Assembly (NCBI GenBank): GCA_903913315.1
Contig: CAIWKX010000214.1
Span: 1 to 35,631 of the forward strand
Direction of reading: 5' to 3'
DNA from: an uncultured Bacteroidota bacterium
Lineage (GTDB): Bacteria > Bacteroidota > Bacteroidia > Flavobacteriales > Flavobacteriaceae
Length of the DNA stretch: 35,631 bases
Numbering within the stretch: position 1 is the stretch's first letter; the number at the start of each line of letters is the position of its first letter. The position numbers were made by a program, and so were the translations under genes. Shown piece by piece: positions 16,407-23,876 of this stretch. Below the pieces are notes generated by a model that saw only the letters and a list, made by a program, of their open reading frames with translations, searched no databases and was not told the origin of the DNA.

Positions 16407-17294
16407 ATGGAGCTCAAAAATAACATAAAAACATTATTTAACTTTTCGAAAGACCAACGCAAAGGAATTTTACTTTTGTTTTTTATGATTACTGGATTAC
16501 AAGTTGGATATTATTTTCTTGATTTCAATAAAAATGGAAAACAATCACCTGAAGAACTAAATTGGCTTTCATTGCAAAGTACGATTGATACTTTAAAATC
16601 ACAAAAACACGAATCTGGTTATAAGATGTATCCCTTCAATCCAAACTTCATAACTGATTTTAAAGGATATAAACTCGGAATGAAAGTTGAAGAGATCGAT
16701 AGATTATTGGCGTTTAGAAAGCAAGGAAAGTTTGCCAATTCACCAGAAGAATTTCAAAAAGTAACTGGTATTTCAGATTCACTTTTAAAAACAATGGTAC
16801 CCTATTTTAAATTTCCAAATTGGGTAAATAATGTGAATAAAGATGAGTTTCCAAAAAATAATCCGAATTGGAAAGAATATCCAAAGAAAGATCCATTGAA
16901 AATTATTGACATCAATCAGGCAACAAAAGAAGATTTGATGAAAGTTTATGGAATTGGCGATGCTATTTCAGATAGAATTTTAAAGCAAAAAGAAGTTTTA
17001 GGTGAATTTGTTTCGATGGAACAAATGAATGATGTTTGGGGATTGTCACCTGAAGTTATTGAAAAACTAAATCAAAGTTTTAGGATAAATAATAAGCCAA
17101 TTGTCAATAAAATTAATATTAACACTGCATCAATTAAAGAGTTAAGTCTTTTTCCATATTTCAAATACCCAATTTGTAAAAACATTGTAACCTATCGAAG
17201 TATGAATGGTGATATTAAAATTGAGGATTTAGCAAACATTAAAGCTTTTCCTGTTGATAAAATAAAAATAATTGCCTTATATTTGGAATTCTAA
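16407..17294 (+). CDS. Helix-hairpin-helix (ComEA-like) DNA-binding membrane protein
   Basis: A 295-residue protein with one N-terminal membrane helix (ILLLFFMITGLQVGYYFL, about residues 21-38) and a soluble domain made of helix-hairpin-helix units. These are INQATKEDLMKVYGIGDAISDRILKQKEVLG, ININTASIKELSLFPYFKYPICKNIVTYRS, and a more diverged unit around KLGMKVEEIDRLLAFRKQGKF. The layout resembles ComEA-type DNA receptors. It may bind DNA outside the inner membrane, but no other competence gene is adjacent. Third gene of the DUF2851 operon. Confidence 0.8.
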   Translation: MELKNNIKTLFNFSKDQRKGILLLFFMITGLQVGYYFLDFNKNGKQSPEELNWLSLQSTIDTLKSQKHESGYKMYPFNPNFITDFKGYKLGMKVEEIDRLLAFRKQGKFANSPEEFQKVTGISDSLLKTMVPYFKFPNWVNNVNKDEFPKNNPNWKEYPKKDPLKIIDINQATKEDLMKVYGIGDAISDRILKQKEVLGEFVSMEQMNDVWGLSPEVIEKLNQSFRINNKPIVNKININTASIKELSLFPYFKYPICKNIVTYRSMNGDIKIEDLANIKAFPVDKIKIIALYLEF

Positions 17295-17319
17295 AAAAAC
17301 AACAAAAATAGCATTATTT

Positions 17320-18489
17320 ATGAGTTCGATATATTTTACGGAAGAACATGAATTGTTTAGAAAAAGTTTACAAGATTTTTTACAAAAAGAAGTAGTTCCA
17401 CATATTGAAAAATGGGAAAAAGCAGGCACAATTGAACGCTTCATTTGGAAAAAATTTGGTGAAATGGGCTTCTTCGGCATCAATTATCCTGAGGCTTATG
17501 GAGGTTTAAATCTGGATTTATTTTATACTGTTGTTTTTTTAGAAGAACTTCAAAAAATAAAATCTTCTGGTTTTGCCGCTGCTATGTGGGCACATGCTTA
17601 TTTAGCAATGACGCATTTAAATGCGGAAGGAGATGAACGAATCAAACAAGATTACTTAGCTCCAAGTATATCAGGAGATAAAATAGGAGCTCTGTGTATT
17701 ACTGAACCGTTTGGAGGAAGTGATGTTGCTGGTATGAGAACAACTGCCGTTAAAATTGGAGATAAATATATTATTAATGGATCTAAAACATTCATTACAA
17801 ATGGTATTTATGCTGATTATTTTGTTGTTGCTGCAAAAACAAGTCCGGAGTTAGGAAATAAAGGAATTAGTATTTTTCTAATGGATACTAATTTAAAAGG
17901 AATCTCATCAACAAAATTAGATAAGTTAGGATGGAGAGCATCGGATACTGCGGAAATTGCATTTGACAATGTTGAAATCCCTGTAGAAAATTTGATGGGT
18001 GAAGAAGGAAAAGGATTTCCTTATATTATGCAACATTTTGCTCTAGAACGATTAATTATGGCAATTAATGCACACGCAAGGGCTGAATATGCTATTGAAT
18101 ACAGTATAGATTATATGTCAAAGCGTGAAGCATTTGGTACTACAATCAACAAGTTTCAAGCTTTAAGACATACTATGGTCGAACACGCCACAGATGTAGA
18201 ACATTGTAAAATATTTAATTATGCTGCTGTTGCCCGATTAAATAAAGGAGAATATGTGGTTAAAGAAGCTACTATGGCTAAATTGAAATCAACAAAAGTT
18301 GCTGATGAAGCTATTTATAGTTGTTTGCAAATGTTAGGTGGTTATGGATATATGGAGGAGTATCCATTAGCACGATTGTTTAGAGATAGTCGTTTAGGGC
18401 CAATAGGAGGAGGGACTTCTGAGATTTTGAAAGAGATATTGTCGAAAATGATAATTGATAAACAAAATTATAAGCCTGCTGTAATATAA
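17320..18489 (+). CDS. Acyl-CoA dehydrogenase
   Basis: A 389-residue FAD enzyme oxidising acyl-CoA to enoyl-CoA, electrons passing to ETF. I start it at the ATG at 17320 (MSSIYFTEEHELFRKSLQDFL), where homologues begin; an upstream in-frame start at 17272 would overlap the HhH gene. Recognisable parts are LCITEPFGGSDVAGMRTTA, the FAD segment SKTFITNG, and the C-terminal RDSRLGPIGGGTSEI. The medium-chain-type catalytic glutamate (YEGTS) is replaced by GGGTS (363-367), but Glu243 in ALERLIMA matches the helix-G glutamate of isovaleryl-CoA and long-chain dehydrogenases. This enzyme is therefore probably active and of that subgroup. Last gene of its operon; gap of 25 bases. Confidence 0.93.
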   Translation: MSSIYFTEEHELFRKSLQDFLQKEVVPHIEKWEKAGTIERFIWKKFGEMGFFGINYPEAYGGLNLDLFYTVVFLEELQKIKSSGFAAAMWAHAYLAMTHLNAEGDERIKQDYLAPSISGDKIGALCITEPFGGSDVAGMRTTAVKIGDKYIINGSKTFITNGIYADYFVVAAKTSPELGNKGISIFLMDTNLKGISSTKLDKLGWRASDTAEIAFDNVEIPVENLMGEEGKGFPYIMQHFALERLIMAINAHARAEYAIEYSIDYMSKREAFGTTINKFQALRHTMVEHATDVEHCKIFNYAAVARLNKGEYVVKEATMAKLKSTKVADEAIYSCLQMLGGYGYMEEYPLARLFRDSRLGPIGGGTSEILKEILSKMIIDKQNYKPAVI

Positions 18490-18524
18490 TTGATAATTGG
18501 TATTCGATAATTGAAATTAATTAT

Positions 18525-18532
18525 TACTTTTG
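18525..18532 (+). promoter_or_regulatory. Candidate -7 box of the rpsU promoter
   Basis: TACTTTTG fits TAnnTTTG. A start near 18539 would leave a leader of about 23 bases consisting almost only of the Shine-Dalgarno region. Upstream, GATAATTG occurs twice (18492-18499, 18506-18513), 14 bp apart; no -33 TTG lies at normal distance. Confidence 0.45.
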
Positions 18533-18545
18533 TACCCTTAACGAG

Positions 18546-18553
18546 AGGAGGTG
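18546..18553 (+). promoter_or_regulatory. Strong Shine-Dalgarno sequence of rpsU
   Basis: AGGAGGTG is perfectly complementary to the 3' end of canonical 16S rRNA (anti-SD CACCUCCU) and sits 8 bases before the rpsU ATG. The other genes in this window lack such a site. In Flavobacteriia the anti-SD is hidden in the ribosome by bS21 with bS18 and bS6, and the SD of the bS21 gene has been proposed to allow autoregulation. This site also fixes the rpsU start. Confidence 0.92.
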
Positions 18554-18561
18554 TCTATATT

Positions 18562-18756
18562 ATGTTAATTATACCAATTAAAGACGGAGAAAATATCGAT
18601 AGAGCATTAAAACGCTACAAGAGAAAATTTGATAAAACAGGGACTGTTCGTCAGTTACGTGCTCGTCAAGCTTTCATTAAGCCTTCTGTTACTAATAGAA
18701 TGAAATTTCAAAAAGCGGCTTACATTCAAAACATGAAAGACGGTTTAGAAAGTTAA
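18562..18756 (+). CDS. rpsU: 30S ribosomal protein bS21
   Basis: A 64-residue basic protein (MLIIPIKDGENIDRALKRYKRKFDKTGT...RQAFIKPSVTNRMKFQKAAYIQNMKDGLES), the flavobacterial form of bS21. The ATG at 18562 is chosen over an upstream in-frame start at 18511 because it lies 8 bases after a perfect SD and matches the family start. In Bacteroidota ribosomes bS21 helps sequester the anti-SD, so this protein is expected to repress its own SD-dependent translation. Its gene is followed by a long terminator and then by xerC and hpf. Confidence 0.97.
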   Translation: MLIIPIKDGENIDRALKRYKRKFDKTGTVRQLRARQAFIKPSVTNRMKFQKAAYIQNMKDGLES

Positions 18757-18779
18757 TAATTAATTTTCTTAAATATAGT

Positions 18780-18826
18780 AATCGTTAGTATTTAAAGTTT
18801 CTTAACTTTGTTACTAACGATTTTTT
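18780..18826 (+). terminator. Two-part terminator hairpin after rpsU
   Basis: An 11-bp outer stem, AATCGTTAGTA (18780-18790) with TACTAACGATT (18812-18822), encloses a second stem AAAGTT/AACTTT (18794-18799, 18804-18809). It is followed by a T run. Confidence 0.9.
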
Positions 18827-18850
18827 GTTGTTGTAAATTTTCAAATCTAA

Positions 18851-19744
18851 ATGAATAACTTAAAATCTTTCCAAGATTATCTGCAGCTAGAAAAAAATTA
18901 TTCATCACATACGGTGAATGCCTATGTCAATGATTTGATTTTTTTTCAAGAATTCATAAGAAACAATTTTGAGCAAGAGAATTTAAATGAAGTTAATTAT
19001 AGCATGATTCGAAATTGGATAGTTTCTATGGTTGATAATGGAATCTCTAATAGTTCGGTCAATAGAAAAGTATCTTCTTTAAAATCGTTTTATAAATTTT
19101 TGTTAAAAATAAAACAAATAGATTCGAGTCCTTTGTTAAAACATAAATCATTAAAATCGTCTGAAAAAATTCAGATTCCTTTTTCTGAAAAAGAGTTGGA
19201 TAAAGTGCTAAATCACATCAAATATCCAGATGGATTTGATGGAATTAGAGATAAATTGGTAATTGATCTGTTTTATACAACAGGAGTAAGAAGAACAGAA
19301 TTAATTAATTTAAAACTGCAAAACGTTGATTTATCGAAAAATACATTAAAGGTTCTTGGGAAAAGAAACAAAGAAAGAATTCTTCCAATTTTACCAATCA
19401 TTACAAATCAAATTAATTTATATCTATCGGAAAGAACTAAAATAGAATGTATTAGAGATAATGACTATTTTTTTTTAATGTTAAAAGGAGTTAAATTGAA
19501 TGATTCCTTTGTTTATCGTTTAATAAATTATTACTTTAGTAATGTTTCCGAGAAGGTAAAAAAGAGTCCGCATATACTACGTCATACGTTTGCAACTCAC
19601 ATGTTAAACAACGGAGCCGATTTAAACTCAGTAAAAGAATTATTAGGACATTCAAGTTTGGCATCAACACAAGTATATATACATAATAGTTTAGCTGAGC
19701 TTAAAAAAGTGTATGTTGATGCGCATCCAAGAAGTAACAAGTAG
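18851..19744 (+). CDS. xerC: Tyrosine recombinase, XerC type
   Basis: A 297-residue site-specific recombinase expected to resolve chromosome dimers at dif. The N-terminal SAM-like core-binding domain spans about residues 1-88. The catalytic domain carries the full set: Arg147 (TGVRRTEL), Lys171 (LGKRNKER), His241 and Arg244 (HILRHTFATHML), His267 (LLGHSSLASTQ) and Tyr276 (YIHNS). The length and the chromosomal setting between rpsU and hpf fit the housekeeping Xer enzyme, not an integron or phage integrase. No attachment site or mobile element is adjacent. Whether it is XerC or a related housekeeping recombinase cannot be settled from this window. Confidence 0.92.
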   Translation: MNNLKSFQDYLQLEKNYSSHTVNAYVNDLIFFQEFIRNNFEQENLNEVNYSMIRNWIVSMVDNGISNSSVNRKVSSLKSFYKFLLKIKQIDSSPLLKHKSLKSSEKIQIPFSEKELDKVLNHIKYPDGFDGIRDKLVIDLFYTTGVRRTELINLKLQNVDLSKNTLKVLGKRNKERILPILPIITNQINLYLSERTKIECIRDNDYFFLMLKGVKLNDSFVYRLINYYFSNVSEKVKKSPHILRHTFATHMLNNGADLNSVKELLGHSSLASTQVYIHNSLAELKKVYVDAHPRSNK

Positions 19745-19774
19745 TTCTAAAGTGTAACCATTAATTTAAAAATT

Positions 19775-20077
19775 ATGAAAGTAAATGTAAATGCAGTAAA
19801 TTTTACAGTTGACAAAAAACTAATTGATTTTGTTCAACAAAGAATGGATAAATTAGAAAAATATTATGACAAAATTGTTTCTTCAGACGTTTATTTGAAA
19901 GTTGAAAACACAAGCGATAAGGAAAATAAGATTGTTGAAATAAAAATTAATGTTCCAGGTGATGATTTTTTGGTGAAAAAACAGTGTAAAACTTTTGAAG
20001 AAGCAATAGAATTATCTGCAGAATCATTAGAGAGGTTGTTGTTAAAAAGAAAAGAAAAAACAAGAACACATATTTAG
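19775..20077 (+). CDS. hpf: Ribosome hibernation promoting factor, short form
   Basis: A 100-residue HPF/RaiA protein that binds the 30S decoding centre and helps put ribosomes into the inactive state in stationary phase. It has the family beta-alpha-beta-beta-beta-alpha layout: MKVNVNAVNFTVDKKLIDFVQQRMDKLEKYYDKI, then DVYLKVEN, KIVEIKINVPGDDFLVKKQ and a final basic helix EEAIELSAESLERLLLKRKEK. It lacks the C-terminal dimerisation domain of long HPF, so it is the short type. It lies 30 bases after xerC, probably co-transcribed, and ahead of the tRNA-tuf promoter. Confidence 0.93.
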   Translation: MKVNVNAVNFTVDKKLIDFVQQRMDKLEKYYDKIVSSDVYLKVENTSDKENKIVEIKINVPGDDFLVKKQCKTFEEAIELSAESLERLLLKRKEKTRTHI

Positions 20078-20098
20078 TAAAATTTTTTATAAAAACAT

Positions 20099-20128
20099 TT
20101 TGATTAAAAAATAAAATGTCTACATTTG
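20099..20128 (+). promoter_or_regulatory. Promoter of the tRNA-tuf operon
   Basis: TTTG (20099-20102), 18 bases, TACATTTG (20121-20128): the best -33/-7 match in the window, placed just before the first tRNA. Expected start near 20134. Confidence 0.85.
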
Positions 20129-20130
20129 CA

Positions 20131-20157
20131 GTCCGTTAGAAATAGCGGGCTTTTTTT
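20131..20157 (+). terminator. Terminator-like hairpin at the head of the tRNA-tuf operon
   Basis: GTCCGT pairs with GCGGGC (two G-U pairs), with an 8-nt loop, followed by seven T. It overlaps the expected start of the tRNA operon. It could end transcripts from hpf or act as a very early attenuator; position does not decide. Confidence 0.5.
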
Positions 20158-20166
20158 ATTGAATAT

Positions 20167-20240
20167 GCCAGCGTAGCTCAGTTGGCTAGAGCAGCTGATT
20201 TGTAATCAGCAGGTCGTGGGTTCGAGTCCCTCCGCCGGCT
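20167..20240 (+). tRNA. tRNA-Thr (anticodon TGT)
   Basis: A 74-nt cloverleaf with anticodon stem GCTGA/TCAGC and loop TTTGTAA giving anticodon TGT. T loop TTCGAGT is present; CCA is not encoded. The acceptor stem GCCAGCG/CGCCGGC has one A-C mismatch at 4:69. Confidence 0.95.
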
Positions 20241-20268
20241 CTATAAGGTATTGGGTAATAATTGTATT

Positions 20269-20350
<82 letters not shown>

Positions 20351-20357
20351 CAAGAAA

Positions 20358-20414
20358 TTTAGATATTAAATTTCAAATGTTTGATGGTTTTAATTTCAAA
20401 TATTGATATCTAAA
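20358..20414 (+). other. Hairpin spacer where tRNA-Gly is expected
   Basis: The 73 bases between tRNA-Tyr and tRNA-Thr(GGT) carry an inverted repeat TTTAGATAT / ATATCTAAA (20358-20366, 20406-20414) and an internal direct repeat AATTTCAAAT (20369-20378, 20392-20401). No cloverleaf can be drawn here. Confidence 0.6.
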
Positions 20415-20423
20415 ATCTTTACC

Positions 20424-20495
20424 GCCGACTTAGCTCAGGGGTAGAGTGCTTCCTTGGTAAGGAAGAGGTCACGGGTTCAATTCCCGTAGTTGGCT
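20424..20495 (+). tRNA. tRNA-Thr (anticodon GGT)
   Basis: A 72-nt cloverleaf. Acceptor GCCGACT/AGTTGGC (one G-U), anticodon stem CTTCC/GGAAG with loop TTGGTAA, anticodon GGT. It lies 57 bases upstream of tuf, as in many bacteria. Confidence 0.96.
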
Positions 20496-20552
20496 CAAAA
20501 TTGAAAATTTGAACACTAATAAATATATAACTAAGATTAAAAATTAAGTAAA

Positions 20553-21740
20553 ATGGCAAAAGAAACCTTTAACCGTTCGAAACCACACTTAAATATTGGT
20601 ACGATCGGACACGTGGATCACGGTAAAACAACTTTAACAGCAGCAATCACAAAAGTATTATCTGATGCTGGTTACTGTCAAGCAAAATCATTTGATCAAA
20701 TTGATAATGCACCTGAAGAAAAAGAAAGAGGTATTACTATTAATACATCTCATGTAGAGTATGAAACGGCTAATCGTCACTATGCGCATGTTGACTGTCC
20801 AGGTCACGCGGATTACGTAAAAAACATGGTTACTGGTGCTGCTCAAATGGACGGTGCTATCCTTGTTGTTGCTGCAACAGATGGTCCAATGCCACAGACG
20901 CGTGAGCACATCCTTTTAGGACGTCAAGTTGGTATTCCAAGAATCGTTGTATTCATGAATAAAGTGGATATGGTTGATGACGCGGAATTATTAGAATTAG
21001 TTGAAATGGAAATCAGAGATTTGTTATCATTCTATGAATATGATGGAGATAATGGTCCTGTTGTTCAAGGTTCGGCTTTAGGAGGATTGAATAATGATCC
21101 TGCTTGGGTTCCAAAAATTATTGAATTAATGGAGGCTGTTGATAACTGGATTGAAGAACCAATTCGTGATACAGAAAAACCATTCTTAATGCCGGTTGAA
21201 GATGTATTTACAATTACAGGTCGTGGAACTGTTGCTACAGGACGTATCGAAACAGGAGTTTGTAATACTGGAGATCCAGTAGAAATTATTGGTATGGGAG
21301 CTGAAAAATTGACTTCAACTATTACTGGTATTGAAATGTTCCGTCAAATTCTTGATAGAGGAGAAGCTGGAGATAATGCAGGTATCCTTTTAAGAGGTGT
21401 TGCCAAAGAAGATATTAAAAGAGGAATGGTTATTGTTAAGCCAGGATCTGTAAAACCACACGCTAAATTTAAAGCTGAGGTTTATATCTTGAAAAAAGAA
21501 GAAGGTGGTCGTCACACACCATTCCATAATAACTACCGTCCACAGTTTTATGTACGTACAACTGACGTAACAGGAGTTATTTCTTTACCAGCTGGTGTAG
21601 AGATGGTAATGCCAGGTGATAACTTAACTATTGATGTAGCTTTGTTAAGCCCGATTGCAATGAACGTAGGATTACGTTTCGCTATCCGTGAAGGTGGTAG
21701 AACAGTTGGTGCTGGTCAAGTAACTGAAATAGTGGAATAA
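20553..21740 (+). CDS. tuf: Elongation factor Tu
   Basis: A 395-residue GTPase that brings aminoacyl-tRNA to the ribosome. G1 GHVDHGKT (19-26), the effector region [27 protein letters not shown] and SAL motifs are all present. Domain 2 ([13 protein letters not shown]) and domain 3 ([24 protein letters not shown]) are complete. The gene follows tRNA-Thr(GGT) and shares the strong promoter at 20099. A terminator hairpin after the stop separates it partly from tRNA-Trp, secE and nusG. No anomaly in catalytic residues. Confidence 0.99.
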   Translation: MAKETFNRSKPHLNIGTIGHVDHGKTTLTAAITKVLSDAGYCQAKSFDQIDNAPEEKERGITINTSHVEYETANRHYAHVDCPGHADYVKNMVTGAAQMDGAILVVAATDGPMPQTREHILLGRQVGIPRIVVFMNKVDMVDDAELLELVEMEIRDLLSFYEYDGDNGPVVQGSALGGLNNDPAWVPKIIELMEAVDNWIEEPIRDTEKPFLMPVEDVFTITGRGTVATGRIETGVCNTGDPVEIIGMGAEKLTSTITGIEMFRQILDRGEAGDNAGILLRGVAKEDIKRGMVIVKPGSVKPHAKFKAEVYILKKEEGGRHTPFHNNYRPQFYVRTTDVTGVISLPAGVEMVMPGDNLTIDVALLSPIAMNVGLRFAIREGGRTVGAGQVTEIVE

Positions 21741-21759
21741 TTTCAAACTAAATAAAATC

Positions 21760-21792
21760 CCAGTGTCGTTTTTTTGACGGCACTGGTTTTTA
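21760..21792 (+). terminator. Terminator or attenuator after tuf
   Basis: A 9-bp stem CCAGTGTCG / CGGCACTGG (one G-U) with a T-rich loop is followed by a T run. As no promoter is evident before tRNA-Trp, partial readthrough is likely. Confidence 0.85.
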
Positions 21793-21797
21793 ATGAA

Positions 21798-21868
21798 ACG
21801 GGCGTAGTTCAAGGGTAGAATAGCGGTCTCCAAAACCGTTGATGGGGGTTCGAATCCCTCCGCCCGTG
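21798..21868 (+). tRNA. tRNA-Trp (anticodon CCA)
   Basis: A 71-nt cloverleaf. Acceptor ACGGGCG/CGCCCGT, anticodon stem GCGGT/ACCGT with loop CTCCAAA, anticodon CCA, discriminator G as required for TrpRS recognition. It precedes secE by 19 bases. Confidence 0.96.
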
Positions 21869-21887
21869 CAAAAAATAAATCATTATT

Positions 21888-22085
21888 ATGTCAAAAGTAT
21901 TAAATTATTTTTCAGAAGCATTTGAAGAGTTGAAGTCAAATGTTACTTGGCCAGAATGGGCTGAAGTGCAAAGATTAACAATTGTTGTTGCTCTTTTTTC
22001 AATCATATTTGCTTTGGCTACATGGGGAGTTGATGAACTTTGTTCAAGAACTATCGAAGAATTTTTCAAATTGATTAAAGGATAA
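21888..22085 (+). CDS. secE: Preprotein translocase subunit SecE
   Basis: A 65-residue short SecE with one membrane helix (LTIVVALFSIIFALATWGVDEL) and the conserved amphipathic N-terminal segment (YFSEAFEELKSNVTWPEWAEVQR). It clamps SecY in the inner-membrane translocon. The single-helix form is usual outside the enterobacteria. It lies between tRNA-Trp and nusG, the standard order, with a 10-base gap to nusG. Confidence 0.96.
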   Translation: MSKVLNYFSEAFEELKSNVTWPEWAEVQRLTIVVALFSIIFALATWGVDELCSRTIEEFFKLIKG

Positions 22086-22095
22086 TATTTTTACC

Positions 22096-22647
22096 ATGGC
22101 TGATAATAGTGTGAAAAAGTGGTATGTTGTAAGAGCTGTAAGTGGTCAGGAAAATAAGGTTAAAGCCTACATTGAAACTGAAATTAGCAGGTTAGGGATG
22201 ATTGATTATATATCTCAAGTTCTAGTGCCAACTGAAAAAGTTGTTCAAGTTCGTGATGGTAAAAAAATATCTAAAGATAAAGTTTATTTTCCTGGTTATG
22301 TAATGATTGAGGCTAATCTTATTGGTGAAATTCCGCATATTATCAAATCAATAACTGGTGTTATTGGTTTTTTAGGTGAAGTTAAGGGTGGAGATCCAGT
22401 GCCTTTAAGATTGTCTGAAGTAAATAGGATGTTAGGTAAGGTGGATGAATTGGCAGTTAATGTGGATAATCAATCTATACCTTTCAAATTAAATGAAACA
22501 ATTAAGGTCATTGATGGACCTTTCAATGGTTTTAATGGAACTATTGAAAAAATCAATGAAGAAAAGCGTAAACTTGAAGTGATGGTAAAAATTTTCGGAA
22601 GAAAAACTCCATTGGAATTAAGTTTTATGCAAGTTGAAAAAGTATAA
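22096..22647 (+). CDS. nusG: Transcription termination/antitermination protein NusG
   Basis: A 183-residue NusG. NGN domain at about 1-120 (KKWYVVRAVSGQENKVKAYIETEI at the start, FPGYVMIEA, VIGFLGE) and C-terminal KOW domain (VIDGPFNGFNGTIEKINEEKRKLEVMVKIFGRKTPLELSFMQVEKV). It binds RNA polymerase and couples it to Rho or the ribosome. Complete and ordinary; ends 67 bases before rplK. Confidence 0.97.
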   Translation: MADNSVKKWYVVRAVSGQENKVKAYIETEISRLGMIDYISQVLVPTEKVVQVRDGKKISKDKVYFPGYVMIEANLIGEIPHIIKSITGVIGFLGEVKGGDPVPLRLSEVNRMLGKVDELAVNVDNQSIPFKLNETIKVIDGPFNGFNGTIEKINEEKRKLEVMVKIFGRKTPLELSFMQVEKV

Positions 22648-22671
22648 TATTTGTTACATACATAATAAATC

Positions 22672-22699
22672 CACATCTATCGCTTCCAATGATGATGTG
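22672..22699 (+). promoter_or_regulatory. Candidate hairpin leader of rplK-rplA
   Basis: CACATC (22672-22677) pairs with GATGTG (22694-22699) in the 67-base nusG-rplK gap, with a TCCAATGATGATG internal stretch. Ribosomal protein L1 represses its own operon by binding the leader in other bacteria, so this may be its site. Evidence is position and one short stem only. Confidence 0.3.
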
Positions 22700-22714
22700 T
22701 TAAATTTTTAAACA

Positions 22715-23155
22715 ATGGCTAAAGAGATTAGTAAAGTAGTTAAACTACAAGTTAAGGGAGGTGCTGCGAACCCATCGCCACCGGTTGGACCTGCTCTGGG
22801 AGCTGCTGGTGTTAACATCATGGAATTCTGTAAGCAATTTAATGCTAGAACCCAAGATCAACCTGGCAAAGTATTACCGGTACAAATTACCGTGTACAAA
22901 GACAAATCATTCGATTTTGTTGTTAAAACTCCACCTGCTGCCATTCAATTATTGGATGCTGCTAAATTGAAATCTGGTTCAGGCCAGCCTAATAGAAAAA
23001 AAGTTGCTAATGTAACTTGGGATCAAATTAAGGCTATTGCTGAAGACAAGATGGTTGATTTAAATGCTTTTACAATTGAAAAAGCGATGAGCATGATTGC
23101 TGGAACAGCTAGATCTATGGGTATAACTGTAACTGGAAATTCTCCTCTAAATTAA
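22715..23155 (+). CDS. rplK: 50S ribosomal protein uL11
   Basis: A 146-residue L11 with the N-terminal block [37 protein letters not shown], which contacts release factors and thiostrepton-type drugs through its proline-rich loop. The C-terminal rRNA-binding part is [44 protein letters not shown]. It forms the GTPase-associated stalk base with L10/L12. rplA follows after 8 bases. Confidence 0.98.
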   Translation: MAKEISKVVKLQVKGGAANPSPPVGPALGAAGVNIMEFCKQFNARTQDQPGKVLPVQITVYKDKSFDFVVKTPPAAIQLLDAAKLKSGSGQPNRKKVANVTWDQIKAIAEDKMVDLNAFTIEKAMSMIAGTARSMGITVTGNSPLN

Positions 23156-23163
23156 GGTAAGAA

Positions 23164-23853
23164 ATGGCAAAATTGACGAAAAAACAAAAAGAGGCTGCTT
23201 CAAAAATTGAAAAAAACAAACTATATTCATTAAAAGATGCTTCATCTTTATTGAAAGTTGTTGCTTCAGCAAAATTTGACGAGTCTGTAGATATTGCTGT
23301 TCGTTTAGGAGTGGATCCAAGAAAAGCAAATCAAATGGTTAGAGGAGTTGTAACTCTTCCTCATGGAACTGGAAAAGATACCAAAGTATTAGCTTTAGTA
23401 ACTCCAGATAAAGAAGCTGAAGCAAAAGCTGCTGGTGCTGACTATGTAGGTTTAGACGACTACCTTCAGAAAATTAAAGATGGTTGGACAGATGTTGATG
23501 TTATCATCACTATGCCAGCTATAATGGGTAAATTAGGTCCTTTAGGTCGTATTTTAGGACCAAGAGGTTTAATGCCTAATCCAAAAACAGGAACTGTGAC
23601 AATGGAAATTGGAAAGGCAGTTGCTGAAGTGAAAGCTGGTAAAATTGACTTTAAAGTTGATAAGACTGGTATTGTTCATGCAGGAGTTGGAAGAATCTCT
23701 TTTGATGCTGACAAACTTGTTGACAACGCACATGAAATTATTCAAACATTAATTAAATTAAAACCAACTGCAGCTAAAGGTACTTACATCAAGTCTATAC
23801 ACTTGTCTAGTACAATGAGCCCTGGTATTGCTTTAGATCCTAAAGCTGTATAA
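23164..23853 (+). CDS. rplA: 50S ribosomal protein uL1
   Basis: A 229-residue L1, mobile stalk protein assisting E-site tRNA release and usual repressor of rplKA translation. Signatures: [34 protein letters not shown] and [22 protein letters not shown], both in full. Eight bases after rplK; 23 bases before rplJ. Confidence 0.98.
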   Translation: MAKLTKKQKEAASKIEKNKLYSLKDASSLLKVVASAKFDESVDIAVRLGVDPRKANQMVRGVVTLPHGTGKDTKVLALVTPDKEAEAKAAGADYVGLDDYLQKIKDGWTDVDVIITMPAIMGKLGPLGRILGPRGLMPNPKTGTVTMEIGKAVAEVKAGKIDFKVDKTGIVHAGVGRISFDADKLVDNAHEIIQTLIKLKPTAAKGTYIKSIHLSSTMSPGIALDPKAV

Positions 23854-23876
23854 TTGGTAGTTAAACAAATTTTATT

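Noticed and set aside
18803..18810. TAACTTTG as a -7 box for xerC
   Set aside because: It lies inside the rpsU terminator stem and has no -33 partner, so chance is more likely.
18851..19744. Integrase of a mobile element
   Set aside because: No attachment repeats or cargo around it; the rpsU-xerC-hpf setting is that of a housekeeping Xer recombinase.
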